Shown in pieces: positions 1-8,400 of a stretch of 53,993 bases of DNA. Positions within the stretch are counted from its first letter, which is position 1, and each line of letters starts with the position of its first letter. Source of the stretch: MWDT01 sp035506315 (GTDB lineage Bacteria > Verrucomicrobiota > Verrucomicrobiia > Opitutales > Opitutaceae); the NCBI GenBank assembly GCA_035506315.1, contig DATJPQ010000118.1:1-53993 (forward strand). The letters are read 5' to 3'. The position numbers and the translations under genes are program-made. Below the pieces are notes generated by a model that was given only the letters and a program-made list of their open reading frames with translations, made no database searches and was not told the origin of the DNA.

Positions 1-32
1 TCCAGGGCTCCGCCCCGTACGCCGCCGGTAAA

Positions 33-55
33 TTTGTGACGTAATACGTAACAAA
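33..55. repeat. 23-nt imperfect palindrome, copy 1
   Basis: A 23-nt near-palindrome with outer arms TTTGT/ACAAA around an ACGTAATACGT core. Closely similar 23-mers lie at 144-166 and 27111-27133, all between genes. The left 221 bases of the window carry two copies and no convincing gene. Confidence 0.7.
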
Positions 56-143
56 CGCCAGGGCGAGAACGGCGACGCGGAAGACTTTACCCACGTAAAA
101 TGTGACGAGCGACGTGGTGGCGCCGCGGCGCGCCCAGACAAAG

Positions 144-166
144 TTTGATACGTAATACGTAACAAA
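144..166. repeat. 23-nt imperfect palindrome, copy 2
   Basis: Differs from copy 1 at one base in the left arm. It is followed by CTGGATTGG, while the distant copy at 27111 is followed by CCGGATTGG, so similarity runs past the palindrome. Confidence 0.7.
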
Positions 167-221
167 CTGGATTGGCTGGCCGGGCGCTGCGGCAGGAAGG
201 GGAGGGCGGTGCATGGGGAAT

Positions 222-404
222 CTAGGAGGCGCGGGCGCCGGGTGCGAATAGCAGGCCGAGGCAGCCGCCGTAGAGCGCGCCGCGCCACCACGTGGAGGTC
301 AAGGGACACGTACCGGAGCTGCACTGGCCGAAATAGCCGAGCAGTGCGCCGAGGCCGGCGCCAATGGCGACGGCGAAAAGGAAACGGATGGCGGGGTGGT
401 GCAT
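222..404 (-). CDS. Small membrane protein, DUF6132-like
   Basis: A 60-residue protein starting MHHPAIRFLFAVAIGAG. It has two hydrophobic segments (about residues 7-24 and 40-55) separated by a Cys-containing loop, CSSGTCPLTST, the hallmark seen in DUF6132 membrane proteins. The start was chosen at the internal ATG 2 nt after the stop of the upstream YgaP-like gene; the longer reading frame overlaps that gene and is Arg-rich, so it is unlikely. The two genes form a tight minus-strand pair divergent from the ArsR regulator. The family's function is unknown to me; a link with sulfur or thiol handling is inferred only from its neighbours. Confidence 0.7.
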   Translation of the reverse strand: MHHPAIRFLFAVAIGAGLGALLGYFGQCSSGTCPLTSTWWRGALYGGCLGLLFAPGARAS

Positions 405-406
405 GG

Positions 407-628
407 TTACGGCTTCCCGGCCGGCTTCGCACAACAGGCGCCGTCGCCGAGGCCGAGCTTGTGGAGGAAGATTTCCGCCGGGCAGAAGCCGGTGAAAACG
501 GACTGGATCAGGTTGCAGCCGACGAACACGGCGAGGAGCAGCCACCACGGATTGACGAAATGAGCCAGCGCGACGCTGAGGAGGACCATGGTGCCGGCGA
601 GGAGGCGGATGTAGGATTCGGTTTTCAT
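407..628 (-). CDS. YgaP-type transmembrane domain protein (DUF2892)
   Basis: A 73-residue protein with two membrane segments (about residues 9-25 and 28-45). It matches the YgaP-like transmembrane domain: N-terminal IRLLAG, a central NPWWLLL stretch and FTGFCPAEIFLHKLG. In E. coli this domain is fused to a rhodanese and sits beside the ArsR-type regulator YgaV; here it stands alone, without a rhodanese. The C-terminus adds GDGACCAK, a possible thiol pair. It is divergent from an ArsR gene with a shared 60-bp control region, so regulation by that repressor is likely. No Shine-Dalgarno sequence is visible before the ATG. Confidence 0.8.
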   Translation of the reverse strand: MKTESYIRLLAGTMVLLSVALAHFVNPWWLLLAVFVGCNLIQSVFTGFCPAEIFLHKLGLGDGACCAKPAGKP

Positions 629-642
629 GGGAGGAGAAAGGC

Positions 643-673
643 TTGACTAATGAATGACTATATGCGTATATAG
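643..673 (+). promoter_or_regulatory. arsR promoter with overlapping palindromic operator
   Basis: A -35 box TTGACT (643-648) and a -10 box TATATA (667-672) are 18 nt apart. The perfect inverted repeat CTATAT-GCGT-ATATAG (658-673) covers the -10 box and part of the spacer, the typical placement of an ArsR/SmtB operator. This supports autorepression. It lies between the divergent genes and could control both. Confidence 0.75.
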
Positions 674-689
674 GTTAAAGATTGAAAAC

Positions 690-1058
690 ATGTCAAGCCC
701 TATTGCAAATTTCTGCCCCGTCATGAAAAAGCACCGCCCGATGCCCGAGGGAGCGCTGGAACTGGTGGCGCGGCGTTTCGCCGTGCTGGCCGAGCCGATG
801 CGGCTGCGCCTGCTGCAGGCGCTGTTCGACGGCGAGCAGAACGTGACCGCGCTGGTCGAGCTGACCGGCGGTACCCAGGCCAACATCTCCCGGCACCTGC
901 AGACACTCACCGAGGCCCATCTGCTCAAGCGCCGCAAGGACGGCCTGCAGGTTTTTTATGCGATCGCGGACCCCTCAATCTTCCAGTTGTGCGAACTGGT
1001 GTGCGGCAGCCTCGAAAAGCGCCTCGCCGAGCAGGCGGAGGCGTTCGGACCGCGGTGA
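690..1058 (+). CDS. ArsR/SmtB-family winged-helix repressor
   Basis: A 122-residue regulator. The winged-helix core (about residues 23-95) reads FAVLAEPMRLRLLQAL, then the recognition helix TQANISRHLQTL and the wing KRRKDGLQVFYAI. There is no classic ELCVC metal site in the DNA-binding helix. Three Cys remain: C9 near the N-terminus, and C101 and C105 in the last helix (LCELVC). An N-terminal plus C-terminal Cys arrangement recalls the thiol-switch regulators BigR/SqrR/YgaV, which respond to persulfides; that sensing role is an inference. The start at 690 was preferred over 654 because 654 lies inside the operator. An ATG at 723 would give a normal leader length and is also possible, though it removes C9. 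Confidence 0.85.
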   Translation: MSSPIANFCPVMKKHRPMPEGALELVARRFAVLAEPMRLRLLQALFDGEQNVTALVELTGGTQANISRHLQTLTEAHLLKRRKDGLQVFYAIADPSIFQLCELVCGSLEKRLAEQAEAFGPR

Positions 1059-1131
1059 GGATCGGGCCGGGGACCGCGGAATTTCACCGGCGGAGCGCCT
1101 GCCACTCTGCGGGCTCCTGTAAAAATCAGAT

Positions 1132-1163
1132 ATTCGCGTTCCTTCGCGCCTTTTCGCGGTTTA
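1132..1163. repeat. Triplet of 10-nt units (decamer repeat)
   Basis: Three imperfect direct units ATTCGCGTTC, CTTCGCGCCT and TTTCGCGGTTTA. The same three-unit design occurs at 39634-39664, 47545-47576 and 47612-47642, always outside genes. Confidence 0.6.
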
Positions 1164-1222
1164 GTCGCATGGTTCCGACTTGGGGGGTAAACCTTTTTTT
1201 GCCGGGCATGGCCGGCGGCGCG

Positions 1223-1741
1223 CTACACTTTGGCGTCGGCCATCGCGGGGCCGTTTTTGATCCAGAGGCCGCGGACCACAATCACTGCGAGGCCGAAAAA
1301 AACCAGGAGGTGACCGGAGAGAAGGCGCACCTGCACGGCTTGCGCGGTGCGAAATTCCTCCGGAGACACCACGCGCACGAGGCTGGTCCTGGTCTGCAGC
1401 ACGAGGCGCCCGTCGTGGAGCCGGGCGGGTTCGCCCCAGTCGTTGAGCGCGCGGCAGACATAAAAATTGGCGAAGGCATAGACGAGCAGCGCGCCGGCCA
1501 GATATTTCATCCACCGCGGAATATTACCGAAGACTTCCGAGACGAAGTTGTGGCGCGGGGTGCGGCGCCACTGCCAGATGACCAGCGGCCAGACCACGAA
1601 GAGCAGGGCCACGAAAAGCAGCAGCACAAGGAAGATCACGGGAGAAAACGCCACGCCGGCAAAGGACAGCACGTGAACCGCCGCACAGCAGGCCGCGCTC
1701 AGCGCCGAAACCCAAAAGAGCAGACGAAGACCTAAGGGCAT
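1223..1741 (-). CDS. Predicted inner-membrane protein
   Basis: A 172-residue protein that I do not recognise. It starts MPLGLRLLFWVSALS and has about four hydrophobic stretches: residues 5-25, 29-50, 80-96 and 145-163. Between segments three and four is a soluble loop with charged and beta-prone sequence (RLHDGRLVLQTRTSLVRVV). The reading frame extends 51 codons further upstream, but that part looks non-coding, so the ATG at 1741 was chosen. It is isolated between the arsR gene and the outer-membrane protein gene, with no operon partner. Confidence 0.6.
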   Translation of the reverse strand: MPLGLRLLFWVSALSAACCAAVHVLSFAGVAFSPVIFLVLLLFVALLFVVWPLVIWQWRRTPRHNFVSEVFGNIPRWMKYLAGALLVYAFANFYVCRALNDWGEPARLHDGRLVLQTRTSLVRVVSPEEFRTAQAVQVRLLSGHLLVFFGLAVIVVRGLWIKNGPAMADAKV

Positions 1742-1939
1742 GTGGCAAGTAGCGCACATGAACCGTCGGCAATCAACTCCCGTTGTCGCGGCGGGCGTCG
1801 TAGCGTGGTGTAAAGCCGGCTGATAATCAAGGTCTCGGGCGCTAATGGCAAAAATCCGGGGGGAACTCTTGGGTGAAGTCGCGATCAAACCCACCGCTCC
1901 TCGGCTTCACCGCCGGTGGGCATCCTAACTACAAACCTC

Positions 1940-2575
1940 ATGATCAAACAGAATATTAACTTGAAAAATCTCATTCTCGTCACCGCAGCCTCGTTGGGCC
2001 TGGTGGCGTCTGCGTCTGCGCAAAGCATGCCGGCGACCGCCAGCTTGAGTGGCAGTTTGCTCGGCCAGAATTACGTCGGCACCGAGTTCACCTACGTGCA
2101 TTACGACAAGGGGCTGCCGAAACTCGCCCGCGATTACGGTCTGACCTTCAACCAGGCGTTGACGACCGGCCTCGATCTGGGCGTGAGCTATGATTATCTC
2201 CGCGCCACCCAGGCCGGAGTGTCGTACCAGGGCAACACCGCGAGCCTCAATCTGACCGGCTACCTGGATCAGGGCTGGGGCAAGCCCTTCCTCATGGGGA
2301 GCGGCGGCTGGACCTGGGTCAACAACGGTTCGGTCAAGCAGCACTCGTATGCCTATGCCTTCACCACGGGCGTCGAGTTTCCCGTGGGCCCGTCCGTCGC
2401 CGTGGCGCCGTTCGTGAACTACGCGGAGGCGCCCAGGATCGCCGGCGCCCACGACTGGAACTACGGGGTAAAAACCAACTACCGTATCTCCAAGGAGTGG
2501 AGCACCAACTTCACGGTCTCGATCGACAACGAAAAGGACATGAGCTACGGGATCGGGGTAAATTATCACTTCTGA
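1940..2575 (+). CDS. Small outer-membrane beta-barrel protein
   Basis: A 211-residue exported protein. The signal peptide ends near ASAQS (about residue 28). The mature part alternates polar and hydrophobic residues in amphipathic strands (GLDLGVSYDYL, VAVAPFVNYAE, YGIGVNYHF) and ends in Phe, the usual outer-membrane assembly signal. This is the pattern of a small 8-stranded barrel of the OmpA/OmpW size class; the exact family is not clear. The start MIKQNINLKNL was chosen because it places the signal peptide correctly; an upstream ATG would add eight residues. A strong terminator lies 40 nt downstream, so it is monocistronic. Confidence 0.8.
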   Translation: MIKQNINLKNLILVTAASLGLVASASAQSMPATASLSGSLLGQNYVGTEFTYVHYDKGLPKLARDYGLTFNQALTTGLDLGVSYDYLRATQAGVSYQGNTASLNLTGYLDQGWGKPFLMGSGGWTWVNNGSVKQHSYAYAFTTGVEFPVGPSVAVAPFVNYAEAPRIAGAHDWNYGVKTNYRISKEWSTNFTVSIDNEKDMSYGIGVNYHF

Positions 2576-2616
2576 GTTTTTCGCGGCGGACCGCGAAAAA
2601 CTTGGGGCATACTACG

Positions 2617-2648
2617 AACCACGGCGCGATGAACGCCGTGGTTTTTTT
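2617..2648 (+). terminator. Rho-independent terminator of the barrel-protein gene
   Basis: A 10-bp stem AACCACGGCG / CGCCGTGGTT with a 7-nt loop is followed directly by a run of T (2642-2648). A second perfect hairpin just upstream (2577-2600, stem TTTTTCGCGG) sits right after the stop codon but has no trailing U-run. Confidence 0.85.
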
Positions 2649-2928
2649 GTGGCGGCATCCGCCTTCGTCACCCTACGTCGGGCGCAGTGCCAACACGGCG
2701 TTTTAGCCGCAACCAAGGCGCCGGAGTTGAGACACAGCGCGCACAGAGACTCTGGTCGAGTTCACCGAGGAATGCGTCTGCCTCCGCGCCCTCCGGCGAA
2801 CTCTGTGCCCTCTGGGGCGAAAATTGTGTTCGGAAAACAAGACTCCGCGGATGGATAATGCATGGGGGAGATGCAGAGGTCCACTCGCTGGCGCTCGCGG
2901 CTGCGCTACTGACCGATCGGATTCGGCC

Positions 2929-3534
2929 TCACTTCGTCAGCTCGTAGAGCGCGTAGCCGGCGAAAAGATTGGGCGCGAAGGCGCAGGGGGTCTTCCAGTC
3001 GCCACGCAAATGGGAACGCCGGGCGATGCGCAGGTTTTTGGCCGCGCAGAAATGCTCGAAGTCGGAAATCGAAACCGGATTGGCCGGGCGGCTCTCGAAC
3101 CATTCGGTGGTGTAAACGGCGTTCTTCGGCTTGCGGCCGTGGGCGAGCACGGCGAGGCGATTTTTCCAGAAACCGTGGTTCACAAAACCGACCGCGAGGG
3201 CGCGGCCGACGCGGAGCGCCTCGGCGATGATGGCCGCGGGATCCTGCAGCTCCTCCAGCGTGCGGGAGCAGATCACGCGGTCGAAAAACCCCGCGGGGAA
3301 GGCGCGCATGAACTCCAGCATGTCGCCCTGGTAGGCGGTGACACCGCGGTGCACGCAGGCGGCGACCTTTTCGAACTCGAGGTCCACGCCCACGCCGAAG
3401 ACCTCCTTCGTCTGCCCGAGGTAGTCCAGCAACACGCCGCGGCCGCAGCCCAGGTCGAGCACGCGCGAGCGGGGTTCGACCCAGTCGCCGATGATCTGCA
3501 TGTCGACGGTGCGTTTGACGGCGAGTTTGCTCAT
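2929..3534 (-). CDS. metW: Methionine biosynthesis protein MetW
   Basis: A 201-residue class I methyltransferase fold with the SAM-type glycine motif VLDLGCGRGVLL (about residues 25-36) and the MetW signatures VGVDLEFEKV, GDMLEF and FDRVICSRTLEEL. MetW works with MetX in homoserine O-acylation during methionine synthesis; its precise catalytic role is not settled. It lies 13 nt downstream of metX on the same strand, the arrangement known from many bacteria, so the two are almost certainly cotranscribed. Its length is normal for the family. Confidence 0.93.
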   Translation of the reverse strand: MSKLAVKRTVDMQIIGDWVEPRSRVLDLGCGRGVLLDYLGQTKEVFGVGVDLEFEKVAACVHRGVTAYQGDMLEFMRAFPAGFFDRVICSRTLEELQDPAAIIAEALRVGRALAVGFVNHGFWKNRLAVLAHGRKPKNAVYTTEWFESRPANPVSISDFEHFCAAKNLRIARRSHLRGDWKTPCAFAPNLFAGYALYELTK

Positions 3535-3547
3535 GGTGGTGGCCGGG

Positions 3548-4708
3548 TCAGTCGTGGCCGCGCTCGAGGAAATCGCGCACGAGGTCGTAGAGCAGCGGCG
3601 ACTCGATCAGGAACGAGTCGTGGCCGAGATCGGTGGGGAGCTGCGCATAGGTGGCGCGCTTGCCGGCGCGCAGGAGGGCGAGCGCGATCTGGCGGTTCTG
3701 CTCGGGCGGGAACAGCCAGTCGCTGTCGAACCCGAGCACGAGCGATTCGGCCTGGACCGGGGCGAAGGCCTGCTCGAGCGAGCCGTACGCGGCGGTCAGG
3801 TCGAAATGATCGATGGCGCGGGTGATGTAGAGGTACGAGTTGGCGTCGAAGCGATTGATGAAGCTCTCGCCCTGGTGGCGCAGGTAGCTCTCGACCTCGA
3901 ACTGTACGTCGAAGGTGTAGGCGGCGCTGTCGGCCGTATCTTTTTTCCGGCGACCGAATTTGCGGTCCATGCTGGCGTCGCTCAGATAGGTGATATGGGC
4001 CATCATGCGGGCCACGGCGAGGCCGACGCGCGGTCCGCCGCCCCTGGGGTAGTCCCCGTGGTGCCACTCGGGATCCTGCATGATCGCCTGGCGGCCCACC
4101 TCGTTGAAGGCGATGCCCTGGGCGCTCTCGCGGGCGGTGGTGGCCATCGGGAGCAGGCGGCGCACAAAACCGGGATATTCGATGCCCCATTGCAGCACCT
4201 GCATCCCGCCCATCGAGCCGCCGAGCACGCCATGCAGACAGGCGAGCCCGAGGTGATCGCAAAGGAGTTTCTGCGCGCGCACCATGTCGCGCACCGTCAC
4301 AAACGGAAACGTGATGCCGTAGGGCCGGCCGGTTTCGGGATTGAGCGACGACGGGCCGCTGCTGCCCTGGCAGCCGCCGAGGACATTGGCGCACAGCACG
4401 AAATATTGGTTGGTGTCGACCGCCTTGCCGGGGCCGATGAGATTGTTCCACCAGCCGGGCTTGCGGTCGGCGAGCGAATGAATGCCGGCACAATGGTGGT
4501 CGCCGCTGAGCGCATGCAGGATCAGGATGGTGTTGTCGCGCGCGGCATTGAGGTGGCCGAACGTTTCGTAGCGCAGGGTGAAACCGGGCAGCACCTGTCC
4601 GCTTTCGAACGTGAACGGCGCGGCATAGTGAAAATCGCGCGGCTCGACGAGGCCGACCTCGCCGGGCTCGGGGCGCAGCAGAGGCGCGATATGCTCCGCA
4701 TCGTTCAT
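3548..4708 (-). CDS. metX: Homoserine O-acyltransferase MetX
   Basis: A 386-residue alpha/beta-hydrolase enzyme that activates L-homoserine by O-acylation, the first committed step of methionine synthesis. The nucleophile elbow is LGGSMGGMQ with Ser165. The other triad members are visible as Asp in FDSDWLFPP and His in DLGHDSFLIE. The family motifs HALSGDHHCAG and NVLGGCQGSSGP are intact. MetX proteins use either acetyl- or succinyl-CoA, and I cannot decide which from sequence alone. The start MNDAEHIAP was preferred to an ATG 15 codons upstream because homology-like sequence begins there. It is the first gene of metX-metW; the upstream region holds a possible structured RNA (4842-4897). Confidence 0.94.
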   Translation of the reverse strand: MNDAEHIAPLLRPEPGEVGLVEPRDFHYAAPFTFESGQVLPGFTLRYETFGHLNAARDNTILILHALSGDHHCAGIHSLADRKPGWWNNLIGPGKAVDTNQYFVLCANVLGGCQGSSGPSSLNPETGRPYGITFPFVTVRDMVRAQKLLCDHLGLACLHGVLGGSMGGMQVLQWGIEYPGFVRRLLPMATTARESAQGIAFNEVGRQAIMQDPEWHHGDYPRGGGPRVGLAVARMMAHITYLSDASMDRKFGRRKKDTADSAAYTFDVQFEVESYLRHQGESFINRFDANSYLYITRAIDHFDLTAAYGSLEQAFAPVQAESLVLGFDSDWLFPPEQNRQIALALLRAGKRATYAQLPTDLGHDSFLIESPLLYDLVRDFLERGHD

Positions 4709-4841
4709 GGTGGTGAAGTCACGGAACACACGGCGGGCGGCACAAAAAGGCAAGCGGGGAGGAAGGCAGGGACCGGGGCGAAAGTGTCATAACCGGCGTG
4801 ACGGTGGCTGAACCAGGGCAACTATAAGCGAGGGAACAGGA

Positions 4842-4897
4842 CGGCAAGCAGGCCCGCTTAGCTGGGCGCCCTTGGGGCATAAGACTTGCTTTTGCCG
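4842..4897. other. Possible structured RNA in the metX leader
   Basis: CGGCAAGCA (4842-4850) pairs with TGCTTTTGCCG (4887-4897) leaving a 2-nt bulge, and inside it GCCC and GGGC segments can form smaller stems. Read on the minus strand it lies about 130-190 nt upstream of the metX start. It does not match the SAM-I, SAM-II or SAH riboswitch consensus that I know. It could equally belong to the divergent glutaredoxin-like gene. Confidence 0.35.
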
Positions 4898-4981
4898 TGG
4901 TGAATCCGCCCAACTTCCTCTTGCCGGATCGAAATCCGAACCTTTATCTTGCGCCGTTTTTGTCTACGCACACGTTCACGC

Positions 4982-5317
4982 ATGACTATTCGCGCCTATC
5001 TCAAACCACACTGTGGCTGGTCCAACGGTGTCCGGGCCATCATGCGCAAATACGATCTGGCCTATGAGGATATCGATATCTTCAACGACCGGAACAACTA
5101 CGATGAGATGGTGCGCAAATCCGGCCAGGGCATGTCGCCATGCGTGGAAATCGATGGCGTAATGCTCGCGGACGTGTCAGGGGAGGAAGTCGAGAACTAC
5201 CTGCTCAGCAACCATCTCGTGGAGCCCAACGAAATTTCTTCCGACGTGCCGACCAACAGCGGTTGCACCGACGAAGCTGCCGCCAAGATGGCGACGAAAA
5301 CGGTCCGCTTCTTCTAA
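4982..5317 (+). CDS. Glutaredoxin-like protein, monothiol CGWS site
   Basis: A 111-residue protein with a thioredoxin-fold glutaredoxin core: active site PHCGWS (Cys11 to Ser14), a cis-Pro region MSPCVEIDG and the C-terminal helix SGEEVENYL. The second active-site Cys is Ser, as in monothiol glutaredoxins, but the typical CGFS sequence is replaced by CGWS. An unusual 30-residue tail rich in polar residues follows, with one more Cys (NSGCTDEAA). It may act in redox protein repair or Fe-S delivery. It stands just upstream of gltB, an Fe-S enzyme, and 97 nt separate them; cotranscription is possible. The start MTIRAYLKP fits the fold. Confidence 0.82.
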   Translation: MTIRAYLKPHCGWSNGVRAIMRKYDLAYEDIDIFNDRNNYDEMVRKSGQGMSPCVEIDGVMLADVSGEEVENYLLSNHLVEPNEISSDVPTNSGCTDEAAAKMATKTVRFF

Positions 5318-5414
5318 AACCCGGCCTTTGGCCGACCCCCACATGGGTCCCGGCACTGGCCGCCACCCGGCCGGGCGACCCTCCACGATAAACAACCTTT
5401 TACCAGGCACGATT

Positions 5415-8400
5415 GTGAACAAAGCGCAGCATCCAGATCCTCACCGCAGACGCAACCAGGCTCGCGATCCGCAGCCCCGACAGCTGGGGCTGCCGCCCAA
5501 GCAGGGATTGTACGATCCCTGGTTCGAACACGACGCCTGCGGTGTCGGCTTTGTCGTGGATATCAAGGGTCGGAAATCGCACCAGATCCTGCAGCAGGCG
5601 ATCCAGGTGCTGAAGAATCTCGACCATCGCGGCGCCAGCGGCAGCGAGGCCAACACCGGCGACGGCGCCGGCGTCCTCCTGCAGATGCCGCATGCCTTCC
5701 TGCTGGAAGTGTGCAAAAAGGGCCGCATCGCCCTGCCCGGTCCCCTCGAATACGGCTGCGGCCTGGTTTTCCTGCCACGCAATCCGACGCATCGCCGCCG
5801 GCTGGAGGAGCGTTTCGAGCAGATCGTGCAGTCCGAGGGGCAGAGCTTCCTCGGCTGGCGGACCGTGCCCGCCAACAGCGCTTCACTGGGCGACACCGCG
5901 CGCTCCTGCGAACCGTTCATCCGGCAGGTCTTCATCGGGCGCCATAAAAACCTCACCGACGATCTTGCCTTCGAACGCAAGCTCTACGTCATCCGCAAGC
6001 GGGCCTACAGCGAGATCCGCGCGGCGGGCCTCGACGGCGGCGAGTACTGGTATCTGCCCAGCCTCTCGGCCCGGACCATCGTGTACAAGGGCATGCTCCT
6101 GACCGAGCAGCTGCCGGAATATTTTCCCGATCTGGTCGATCCGGCGATGGAGACGGCGCTGGCGCTCGTCCATTCGCGTTTCAGCACCAACACCTTTCCG
6201 AGCTGGGAGCGCGCCCACCCGTACCGCTACATGGCGCACAACGGCGAGATCAACACGCTGCGCGGCAACATCAATTGGATGCATGCCCGCGGCGCACTCT
6301 TCGAGTCGGACCTGTTCGGCGACGACATTAAGAAGGTTTATCCCATCATCGATCCCAACGGCAGCGACTCGGCGATGTTCGACAACACGCTCGAACTGCT
6401 CGTGCTCGCCGGCCGTTCGCTGCCGCACGCGATGATGATGCTGATTCCCGAGCCGTGGTCCAACCACCAGACGATGGCGGACGAGAAACGGGCCTTCTAC
6501 CAATATCACAGCTGCCTGATCGAGCCGTGGGACGGCCCGGCCTCCATCGCGTTCACCGACGGCCGGAAGATCGGCGCGGTGCTCGACCGCAACGGCCTGC
6601 GCCCCTCGCGCTACTACGTCACGAAGGACGAACGCGTGATCATGGCGTCCGAGGTCGGCGTGCTCAACGTGCCGGCGGACCAGGTGGCGCAGAAGGGCCG
6701 CCTCCAGCCCGGCCGCATGTTCCTCATCGACACGGAAGAGGGTCGCATTGTCGCCGACGAGGAGATCAAGGGCAAGATTGCCGCCGAGCGCCCCTATCGC
6801 CTCTGGCTGAACGAGCATCTCGTCCACCTTGACGACATGCCGGCCGCGCCCAACCTGCCGGTCCCCGACGCCAGCACCCTGCTCAAGCGGCAGATCGCGT
6901 TTGGCTACACCTACGAGGATCTGCGCATCCTCCTCACGCCGATGGCGCGCGATGGCGTCGAGGCCGTCGGCTCGATGGGCAACGACGCGGCTTTGGCCGT
7001 GCTCTCGAACCAGCCCCGCATCCTCTACGATTATTTCAAGCAGCTCTTCGCGCAGGTCACCAACCCGCCCATCGACAGCATCCGCGAGGATCTGATCATC
7101 TCGGCGGAAACCCGGCTCGGCTCCGAGGGCAACCTGCTGAATCCGCAACCGTCGGCGTGCCGGCGCGTGGAGCTGGAGTGGCCGATCCTCACCAACGAGG
7201 AGATGGCGAAGATCCGCCGCCTCGACCTGCCCGGCTTCAAGGTCGGCGTGCTGCCCATCCTGTTCCGCGTGACGCGCGGCGAGAAGGGCCTCGCCAAGTC
7301 GGTCGAGGAGCTCTGCGTCATGGCCCGGCGCATGATCGAGGAGGAGGAGGTCAACATCATCCTCCTCAGCGACCGCGGCGTGACCCAGGATTACGCGCCG
7401 GTCCCCGCGCTGCTCGCCGTCGCCGGCCTGCACCACTATCTCATCCGCGAAGGTCTGCGCACACGCATCAGCATGGTGCTCGAGACCGGCGAGGCGCGCG
7501 AAGTGCATCACTTCTCGCTGCTCATCGGCTACGGTTGCAGCGCCGTCAACCCGTACCTCGCCTTCGAGACGGTCGACGAGATGATCCAGGACGGCCTGCT
7601 GCCCAACGTCGACCACAAGACCGCCTGCAAGAACATCGTCAAGGCGGCCTCCAAAGGCGTCATCAAGGTGATGTCCAAGATGGGCATCTCCTCCATCCAG
7701 AGCTACCGCGGCGCGCAGGTGTTCGAAGCCGTCGGTCTCCGCCAGGACATCGTGGACAAATATTTCACCTGGACGCCCTCCCGCGTGGGCGGCGTCGGGC
7801 TCGATGTGATCGCGCAGGAAGTGCTCGCGCGCCACCACCAGGCGTACCCGGAGCGGGCGGTCGACGGCAACGTGCTCCCCGTCGGCGGCCAGTACCAGTG
7901 GCGCGACGAAGGCGAGGCCCACCTCTTCAATCCCGAGACCATCCATCGCCTGCAAAAGGCGGTGCGCACCGGCAGCTACGCCGTGTTCAAGGAGTACGCG
8001 AAGCTGATCAACGACCAGTCCAAGAGCCTCTGCACGCTGCGCAGCCTGCTCGAATTCAAGGCCGCCACCGCGATCCCGCTCGACCAGGTCGAGCCGGTGG
8101 AGAGCATCATGAAGCGGTTCAAGACCGGGGCGATGTCGTATGGCTCCATCAGCAAGGAGGCGCACGAGAATCTTGCCGTCGCCATGAACCGCATCGGCGG
8201 CAAGAGCAACACCGGCGAGGGCGGCGAAGACCCGGCGCGTTACCAGGCGCTCGCCAACGGCGACTCGCGCAACAGCGCCATCAAGCAGGTTGCCTCGGGC
8301 CGCTTCGGCGTCACGAGCGAATACCTCGTCAACGCCCGCGAGCTCCAGATCAAGATGGCGCAGGGCGCCAAGCCCGGCGAGGGCGGCCAGCTTCCCGGCA

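Noticed and set aside
3491..4792. Long plus-strand frames opposite metW and metX
   Set aside because: Antisense to well-supported genes, with no recognisable domain.
4709..4981. SAM-I, SAM-II or SAH riboswitch before metX
   Set aside because: The conserved core sequences of these classes are not present; only an unassigned stem remains.
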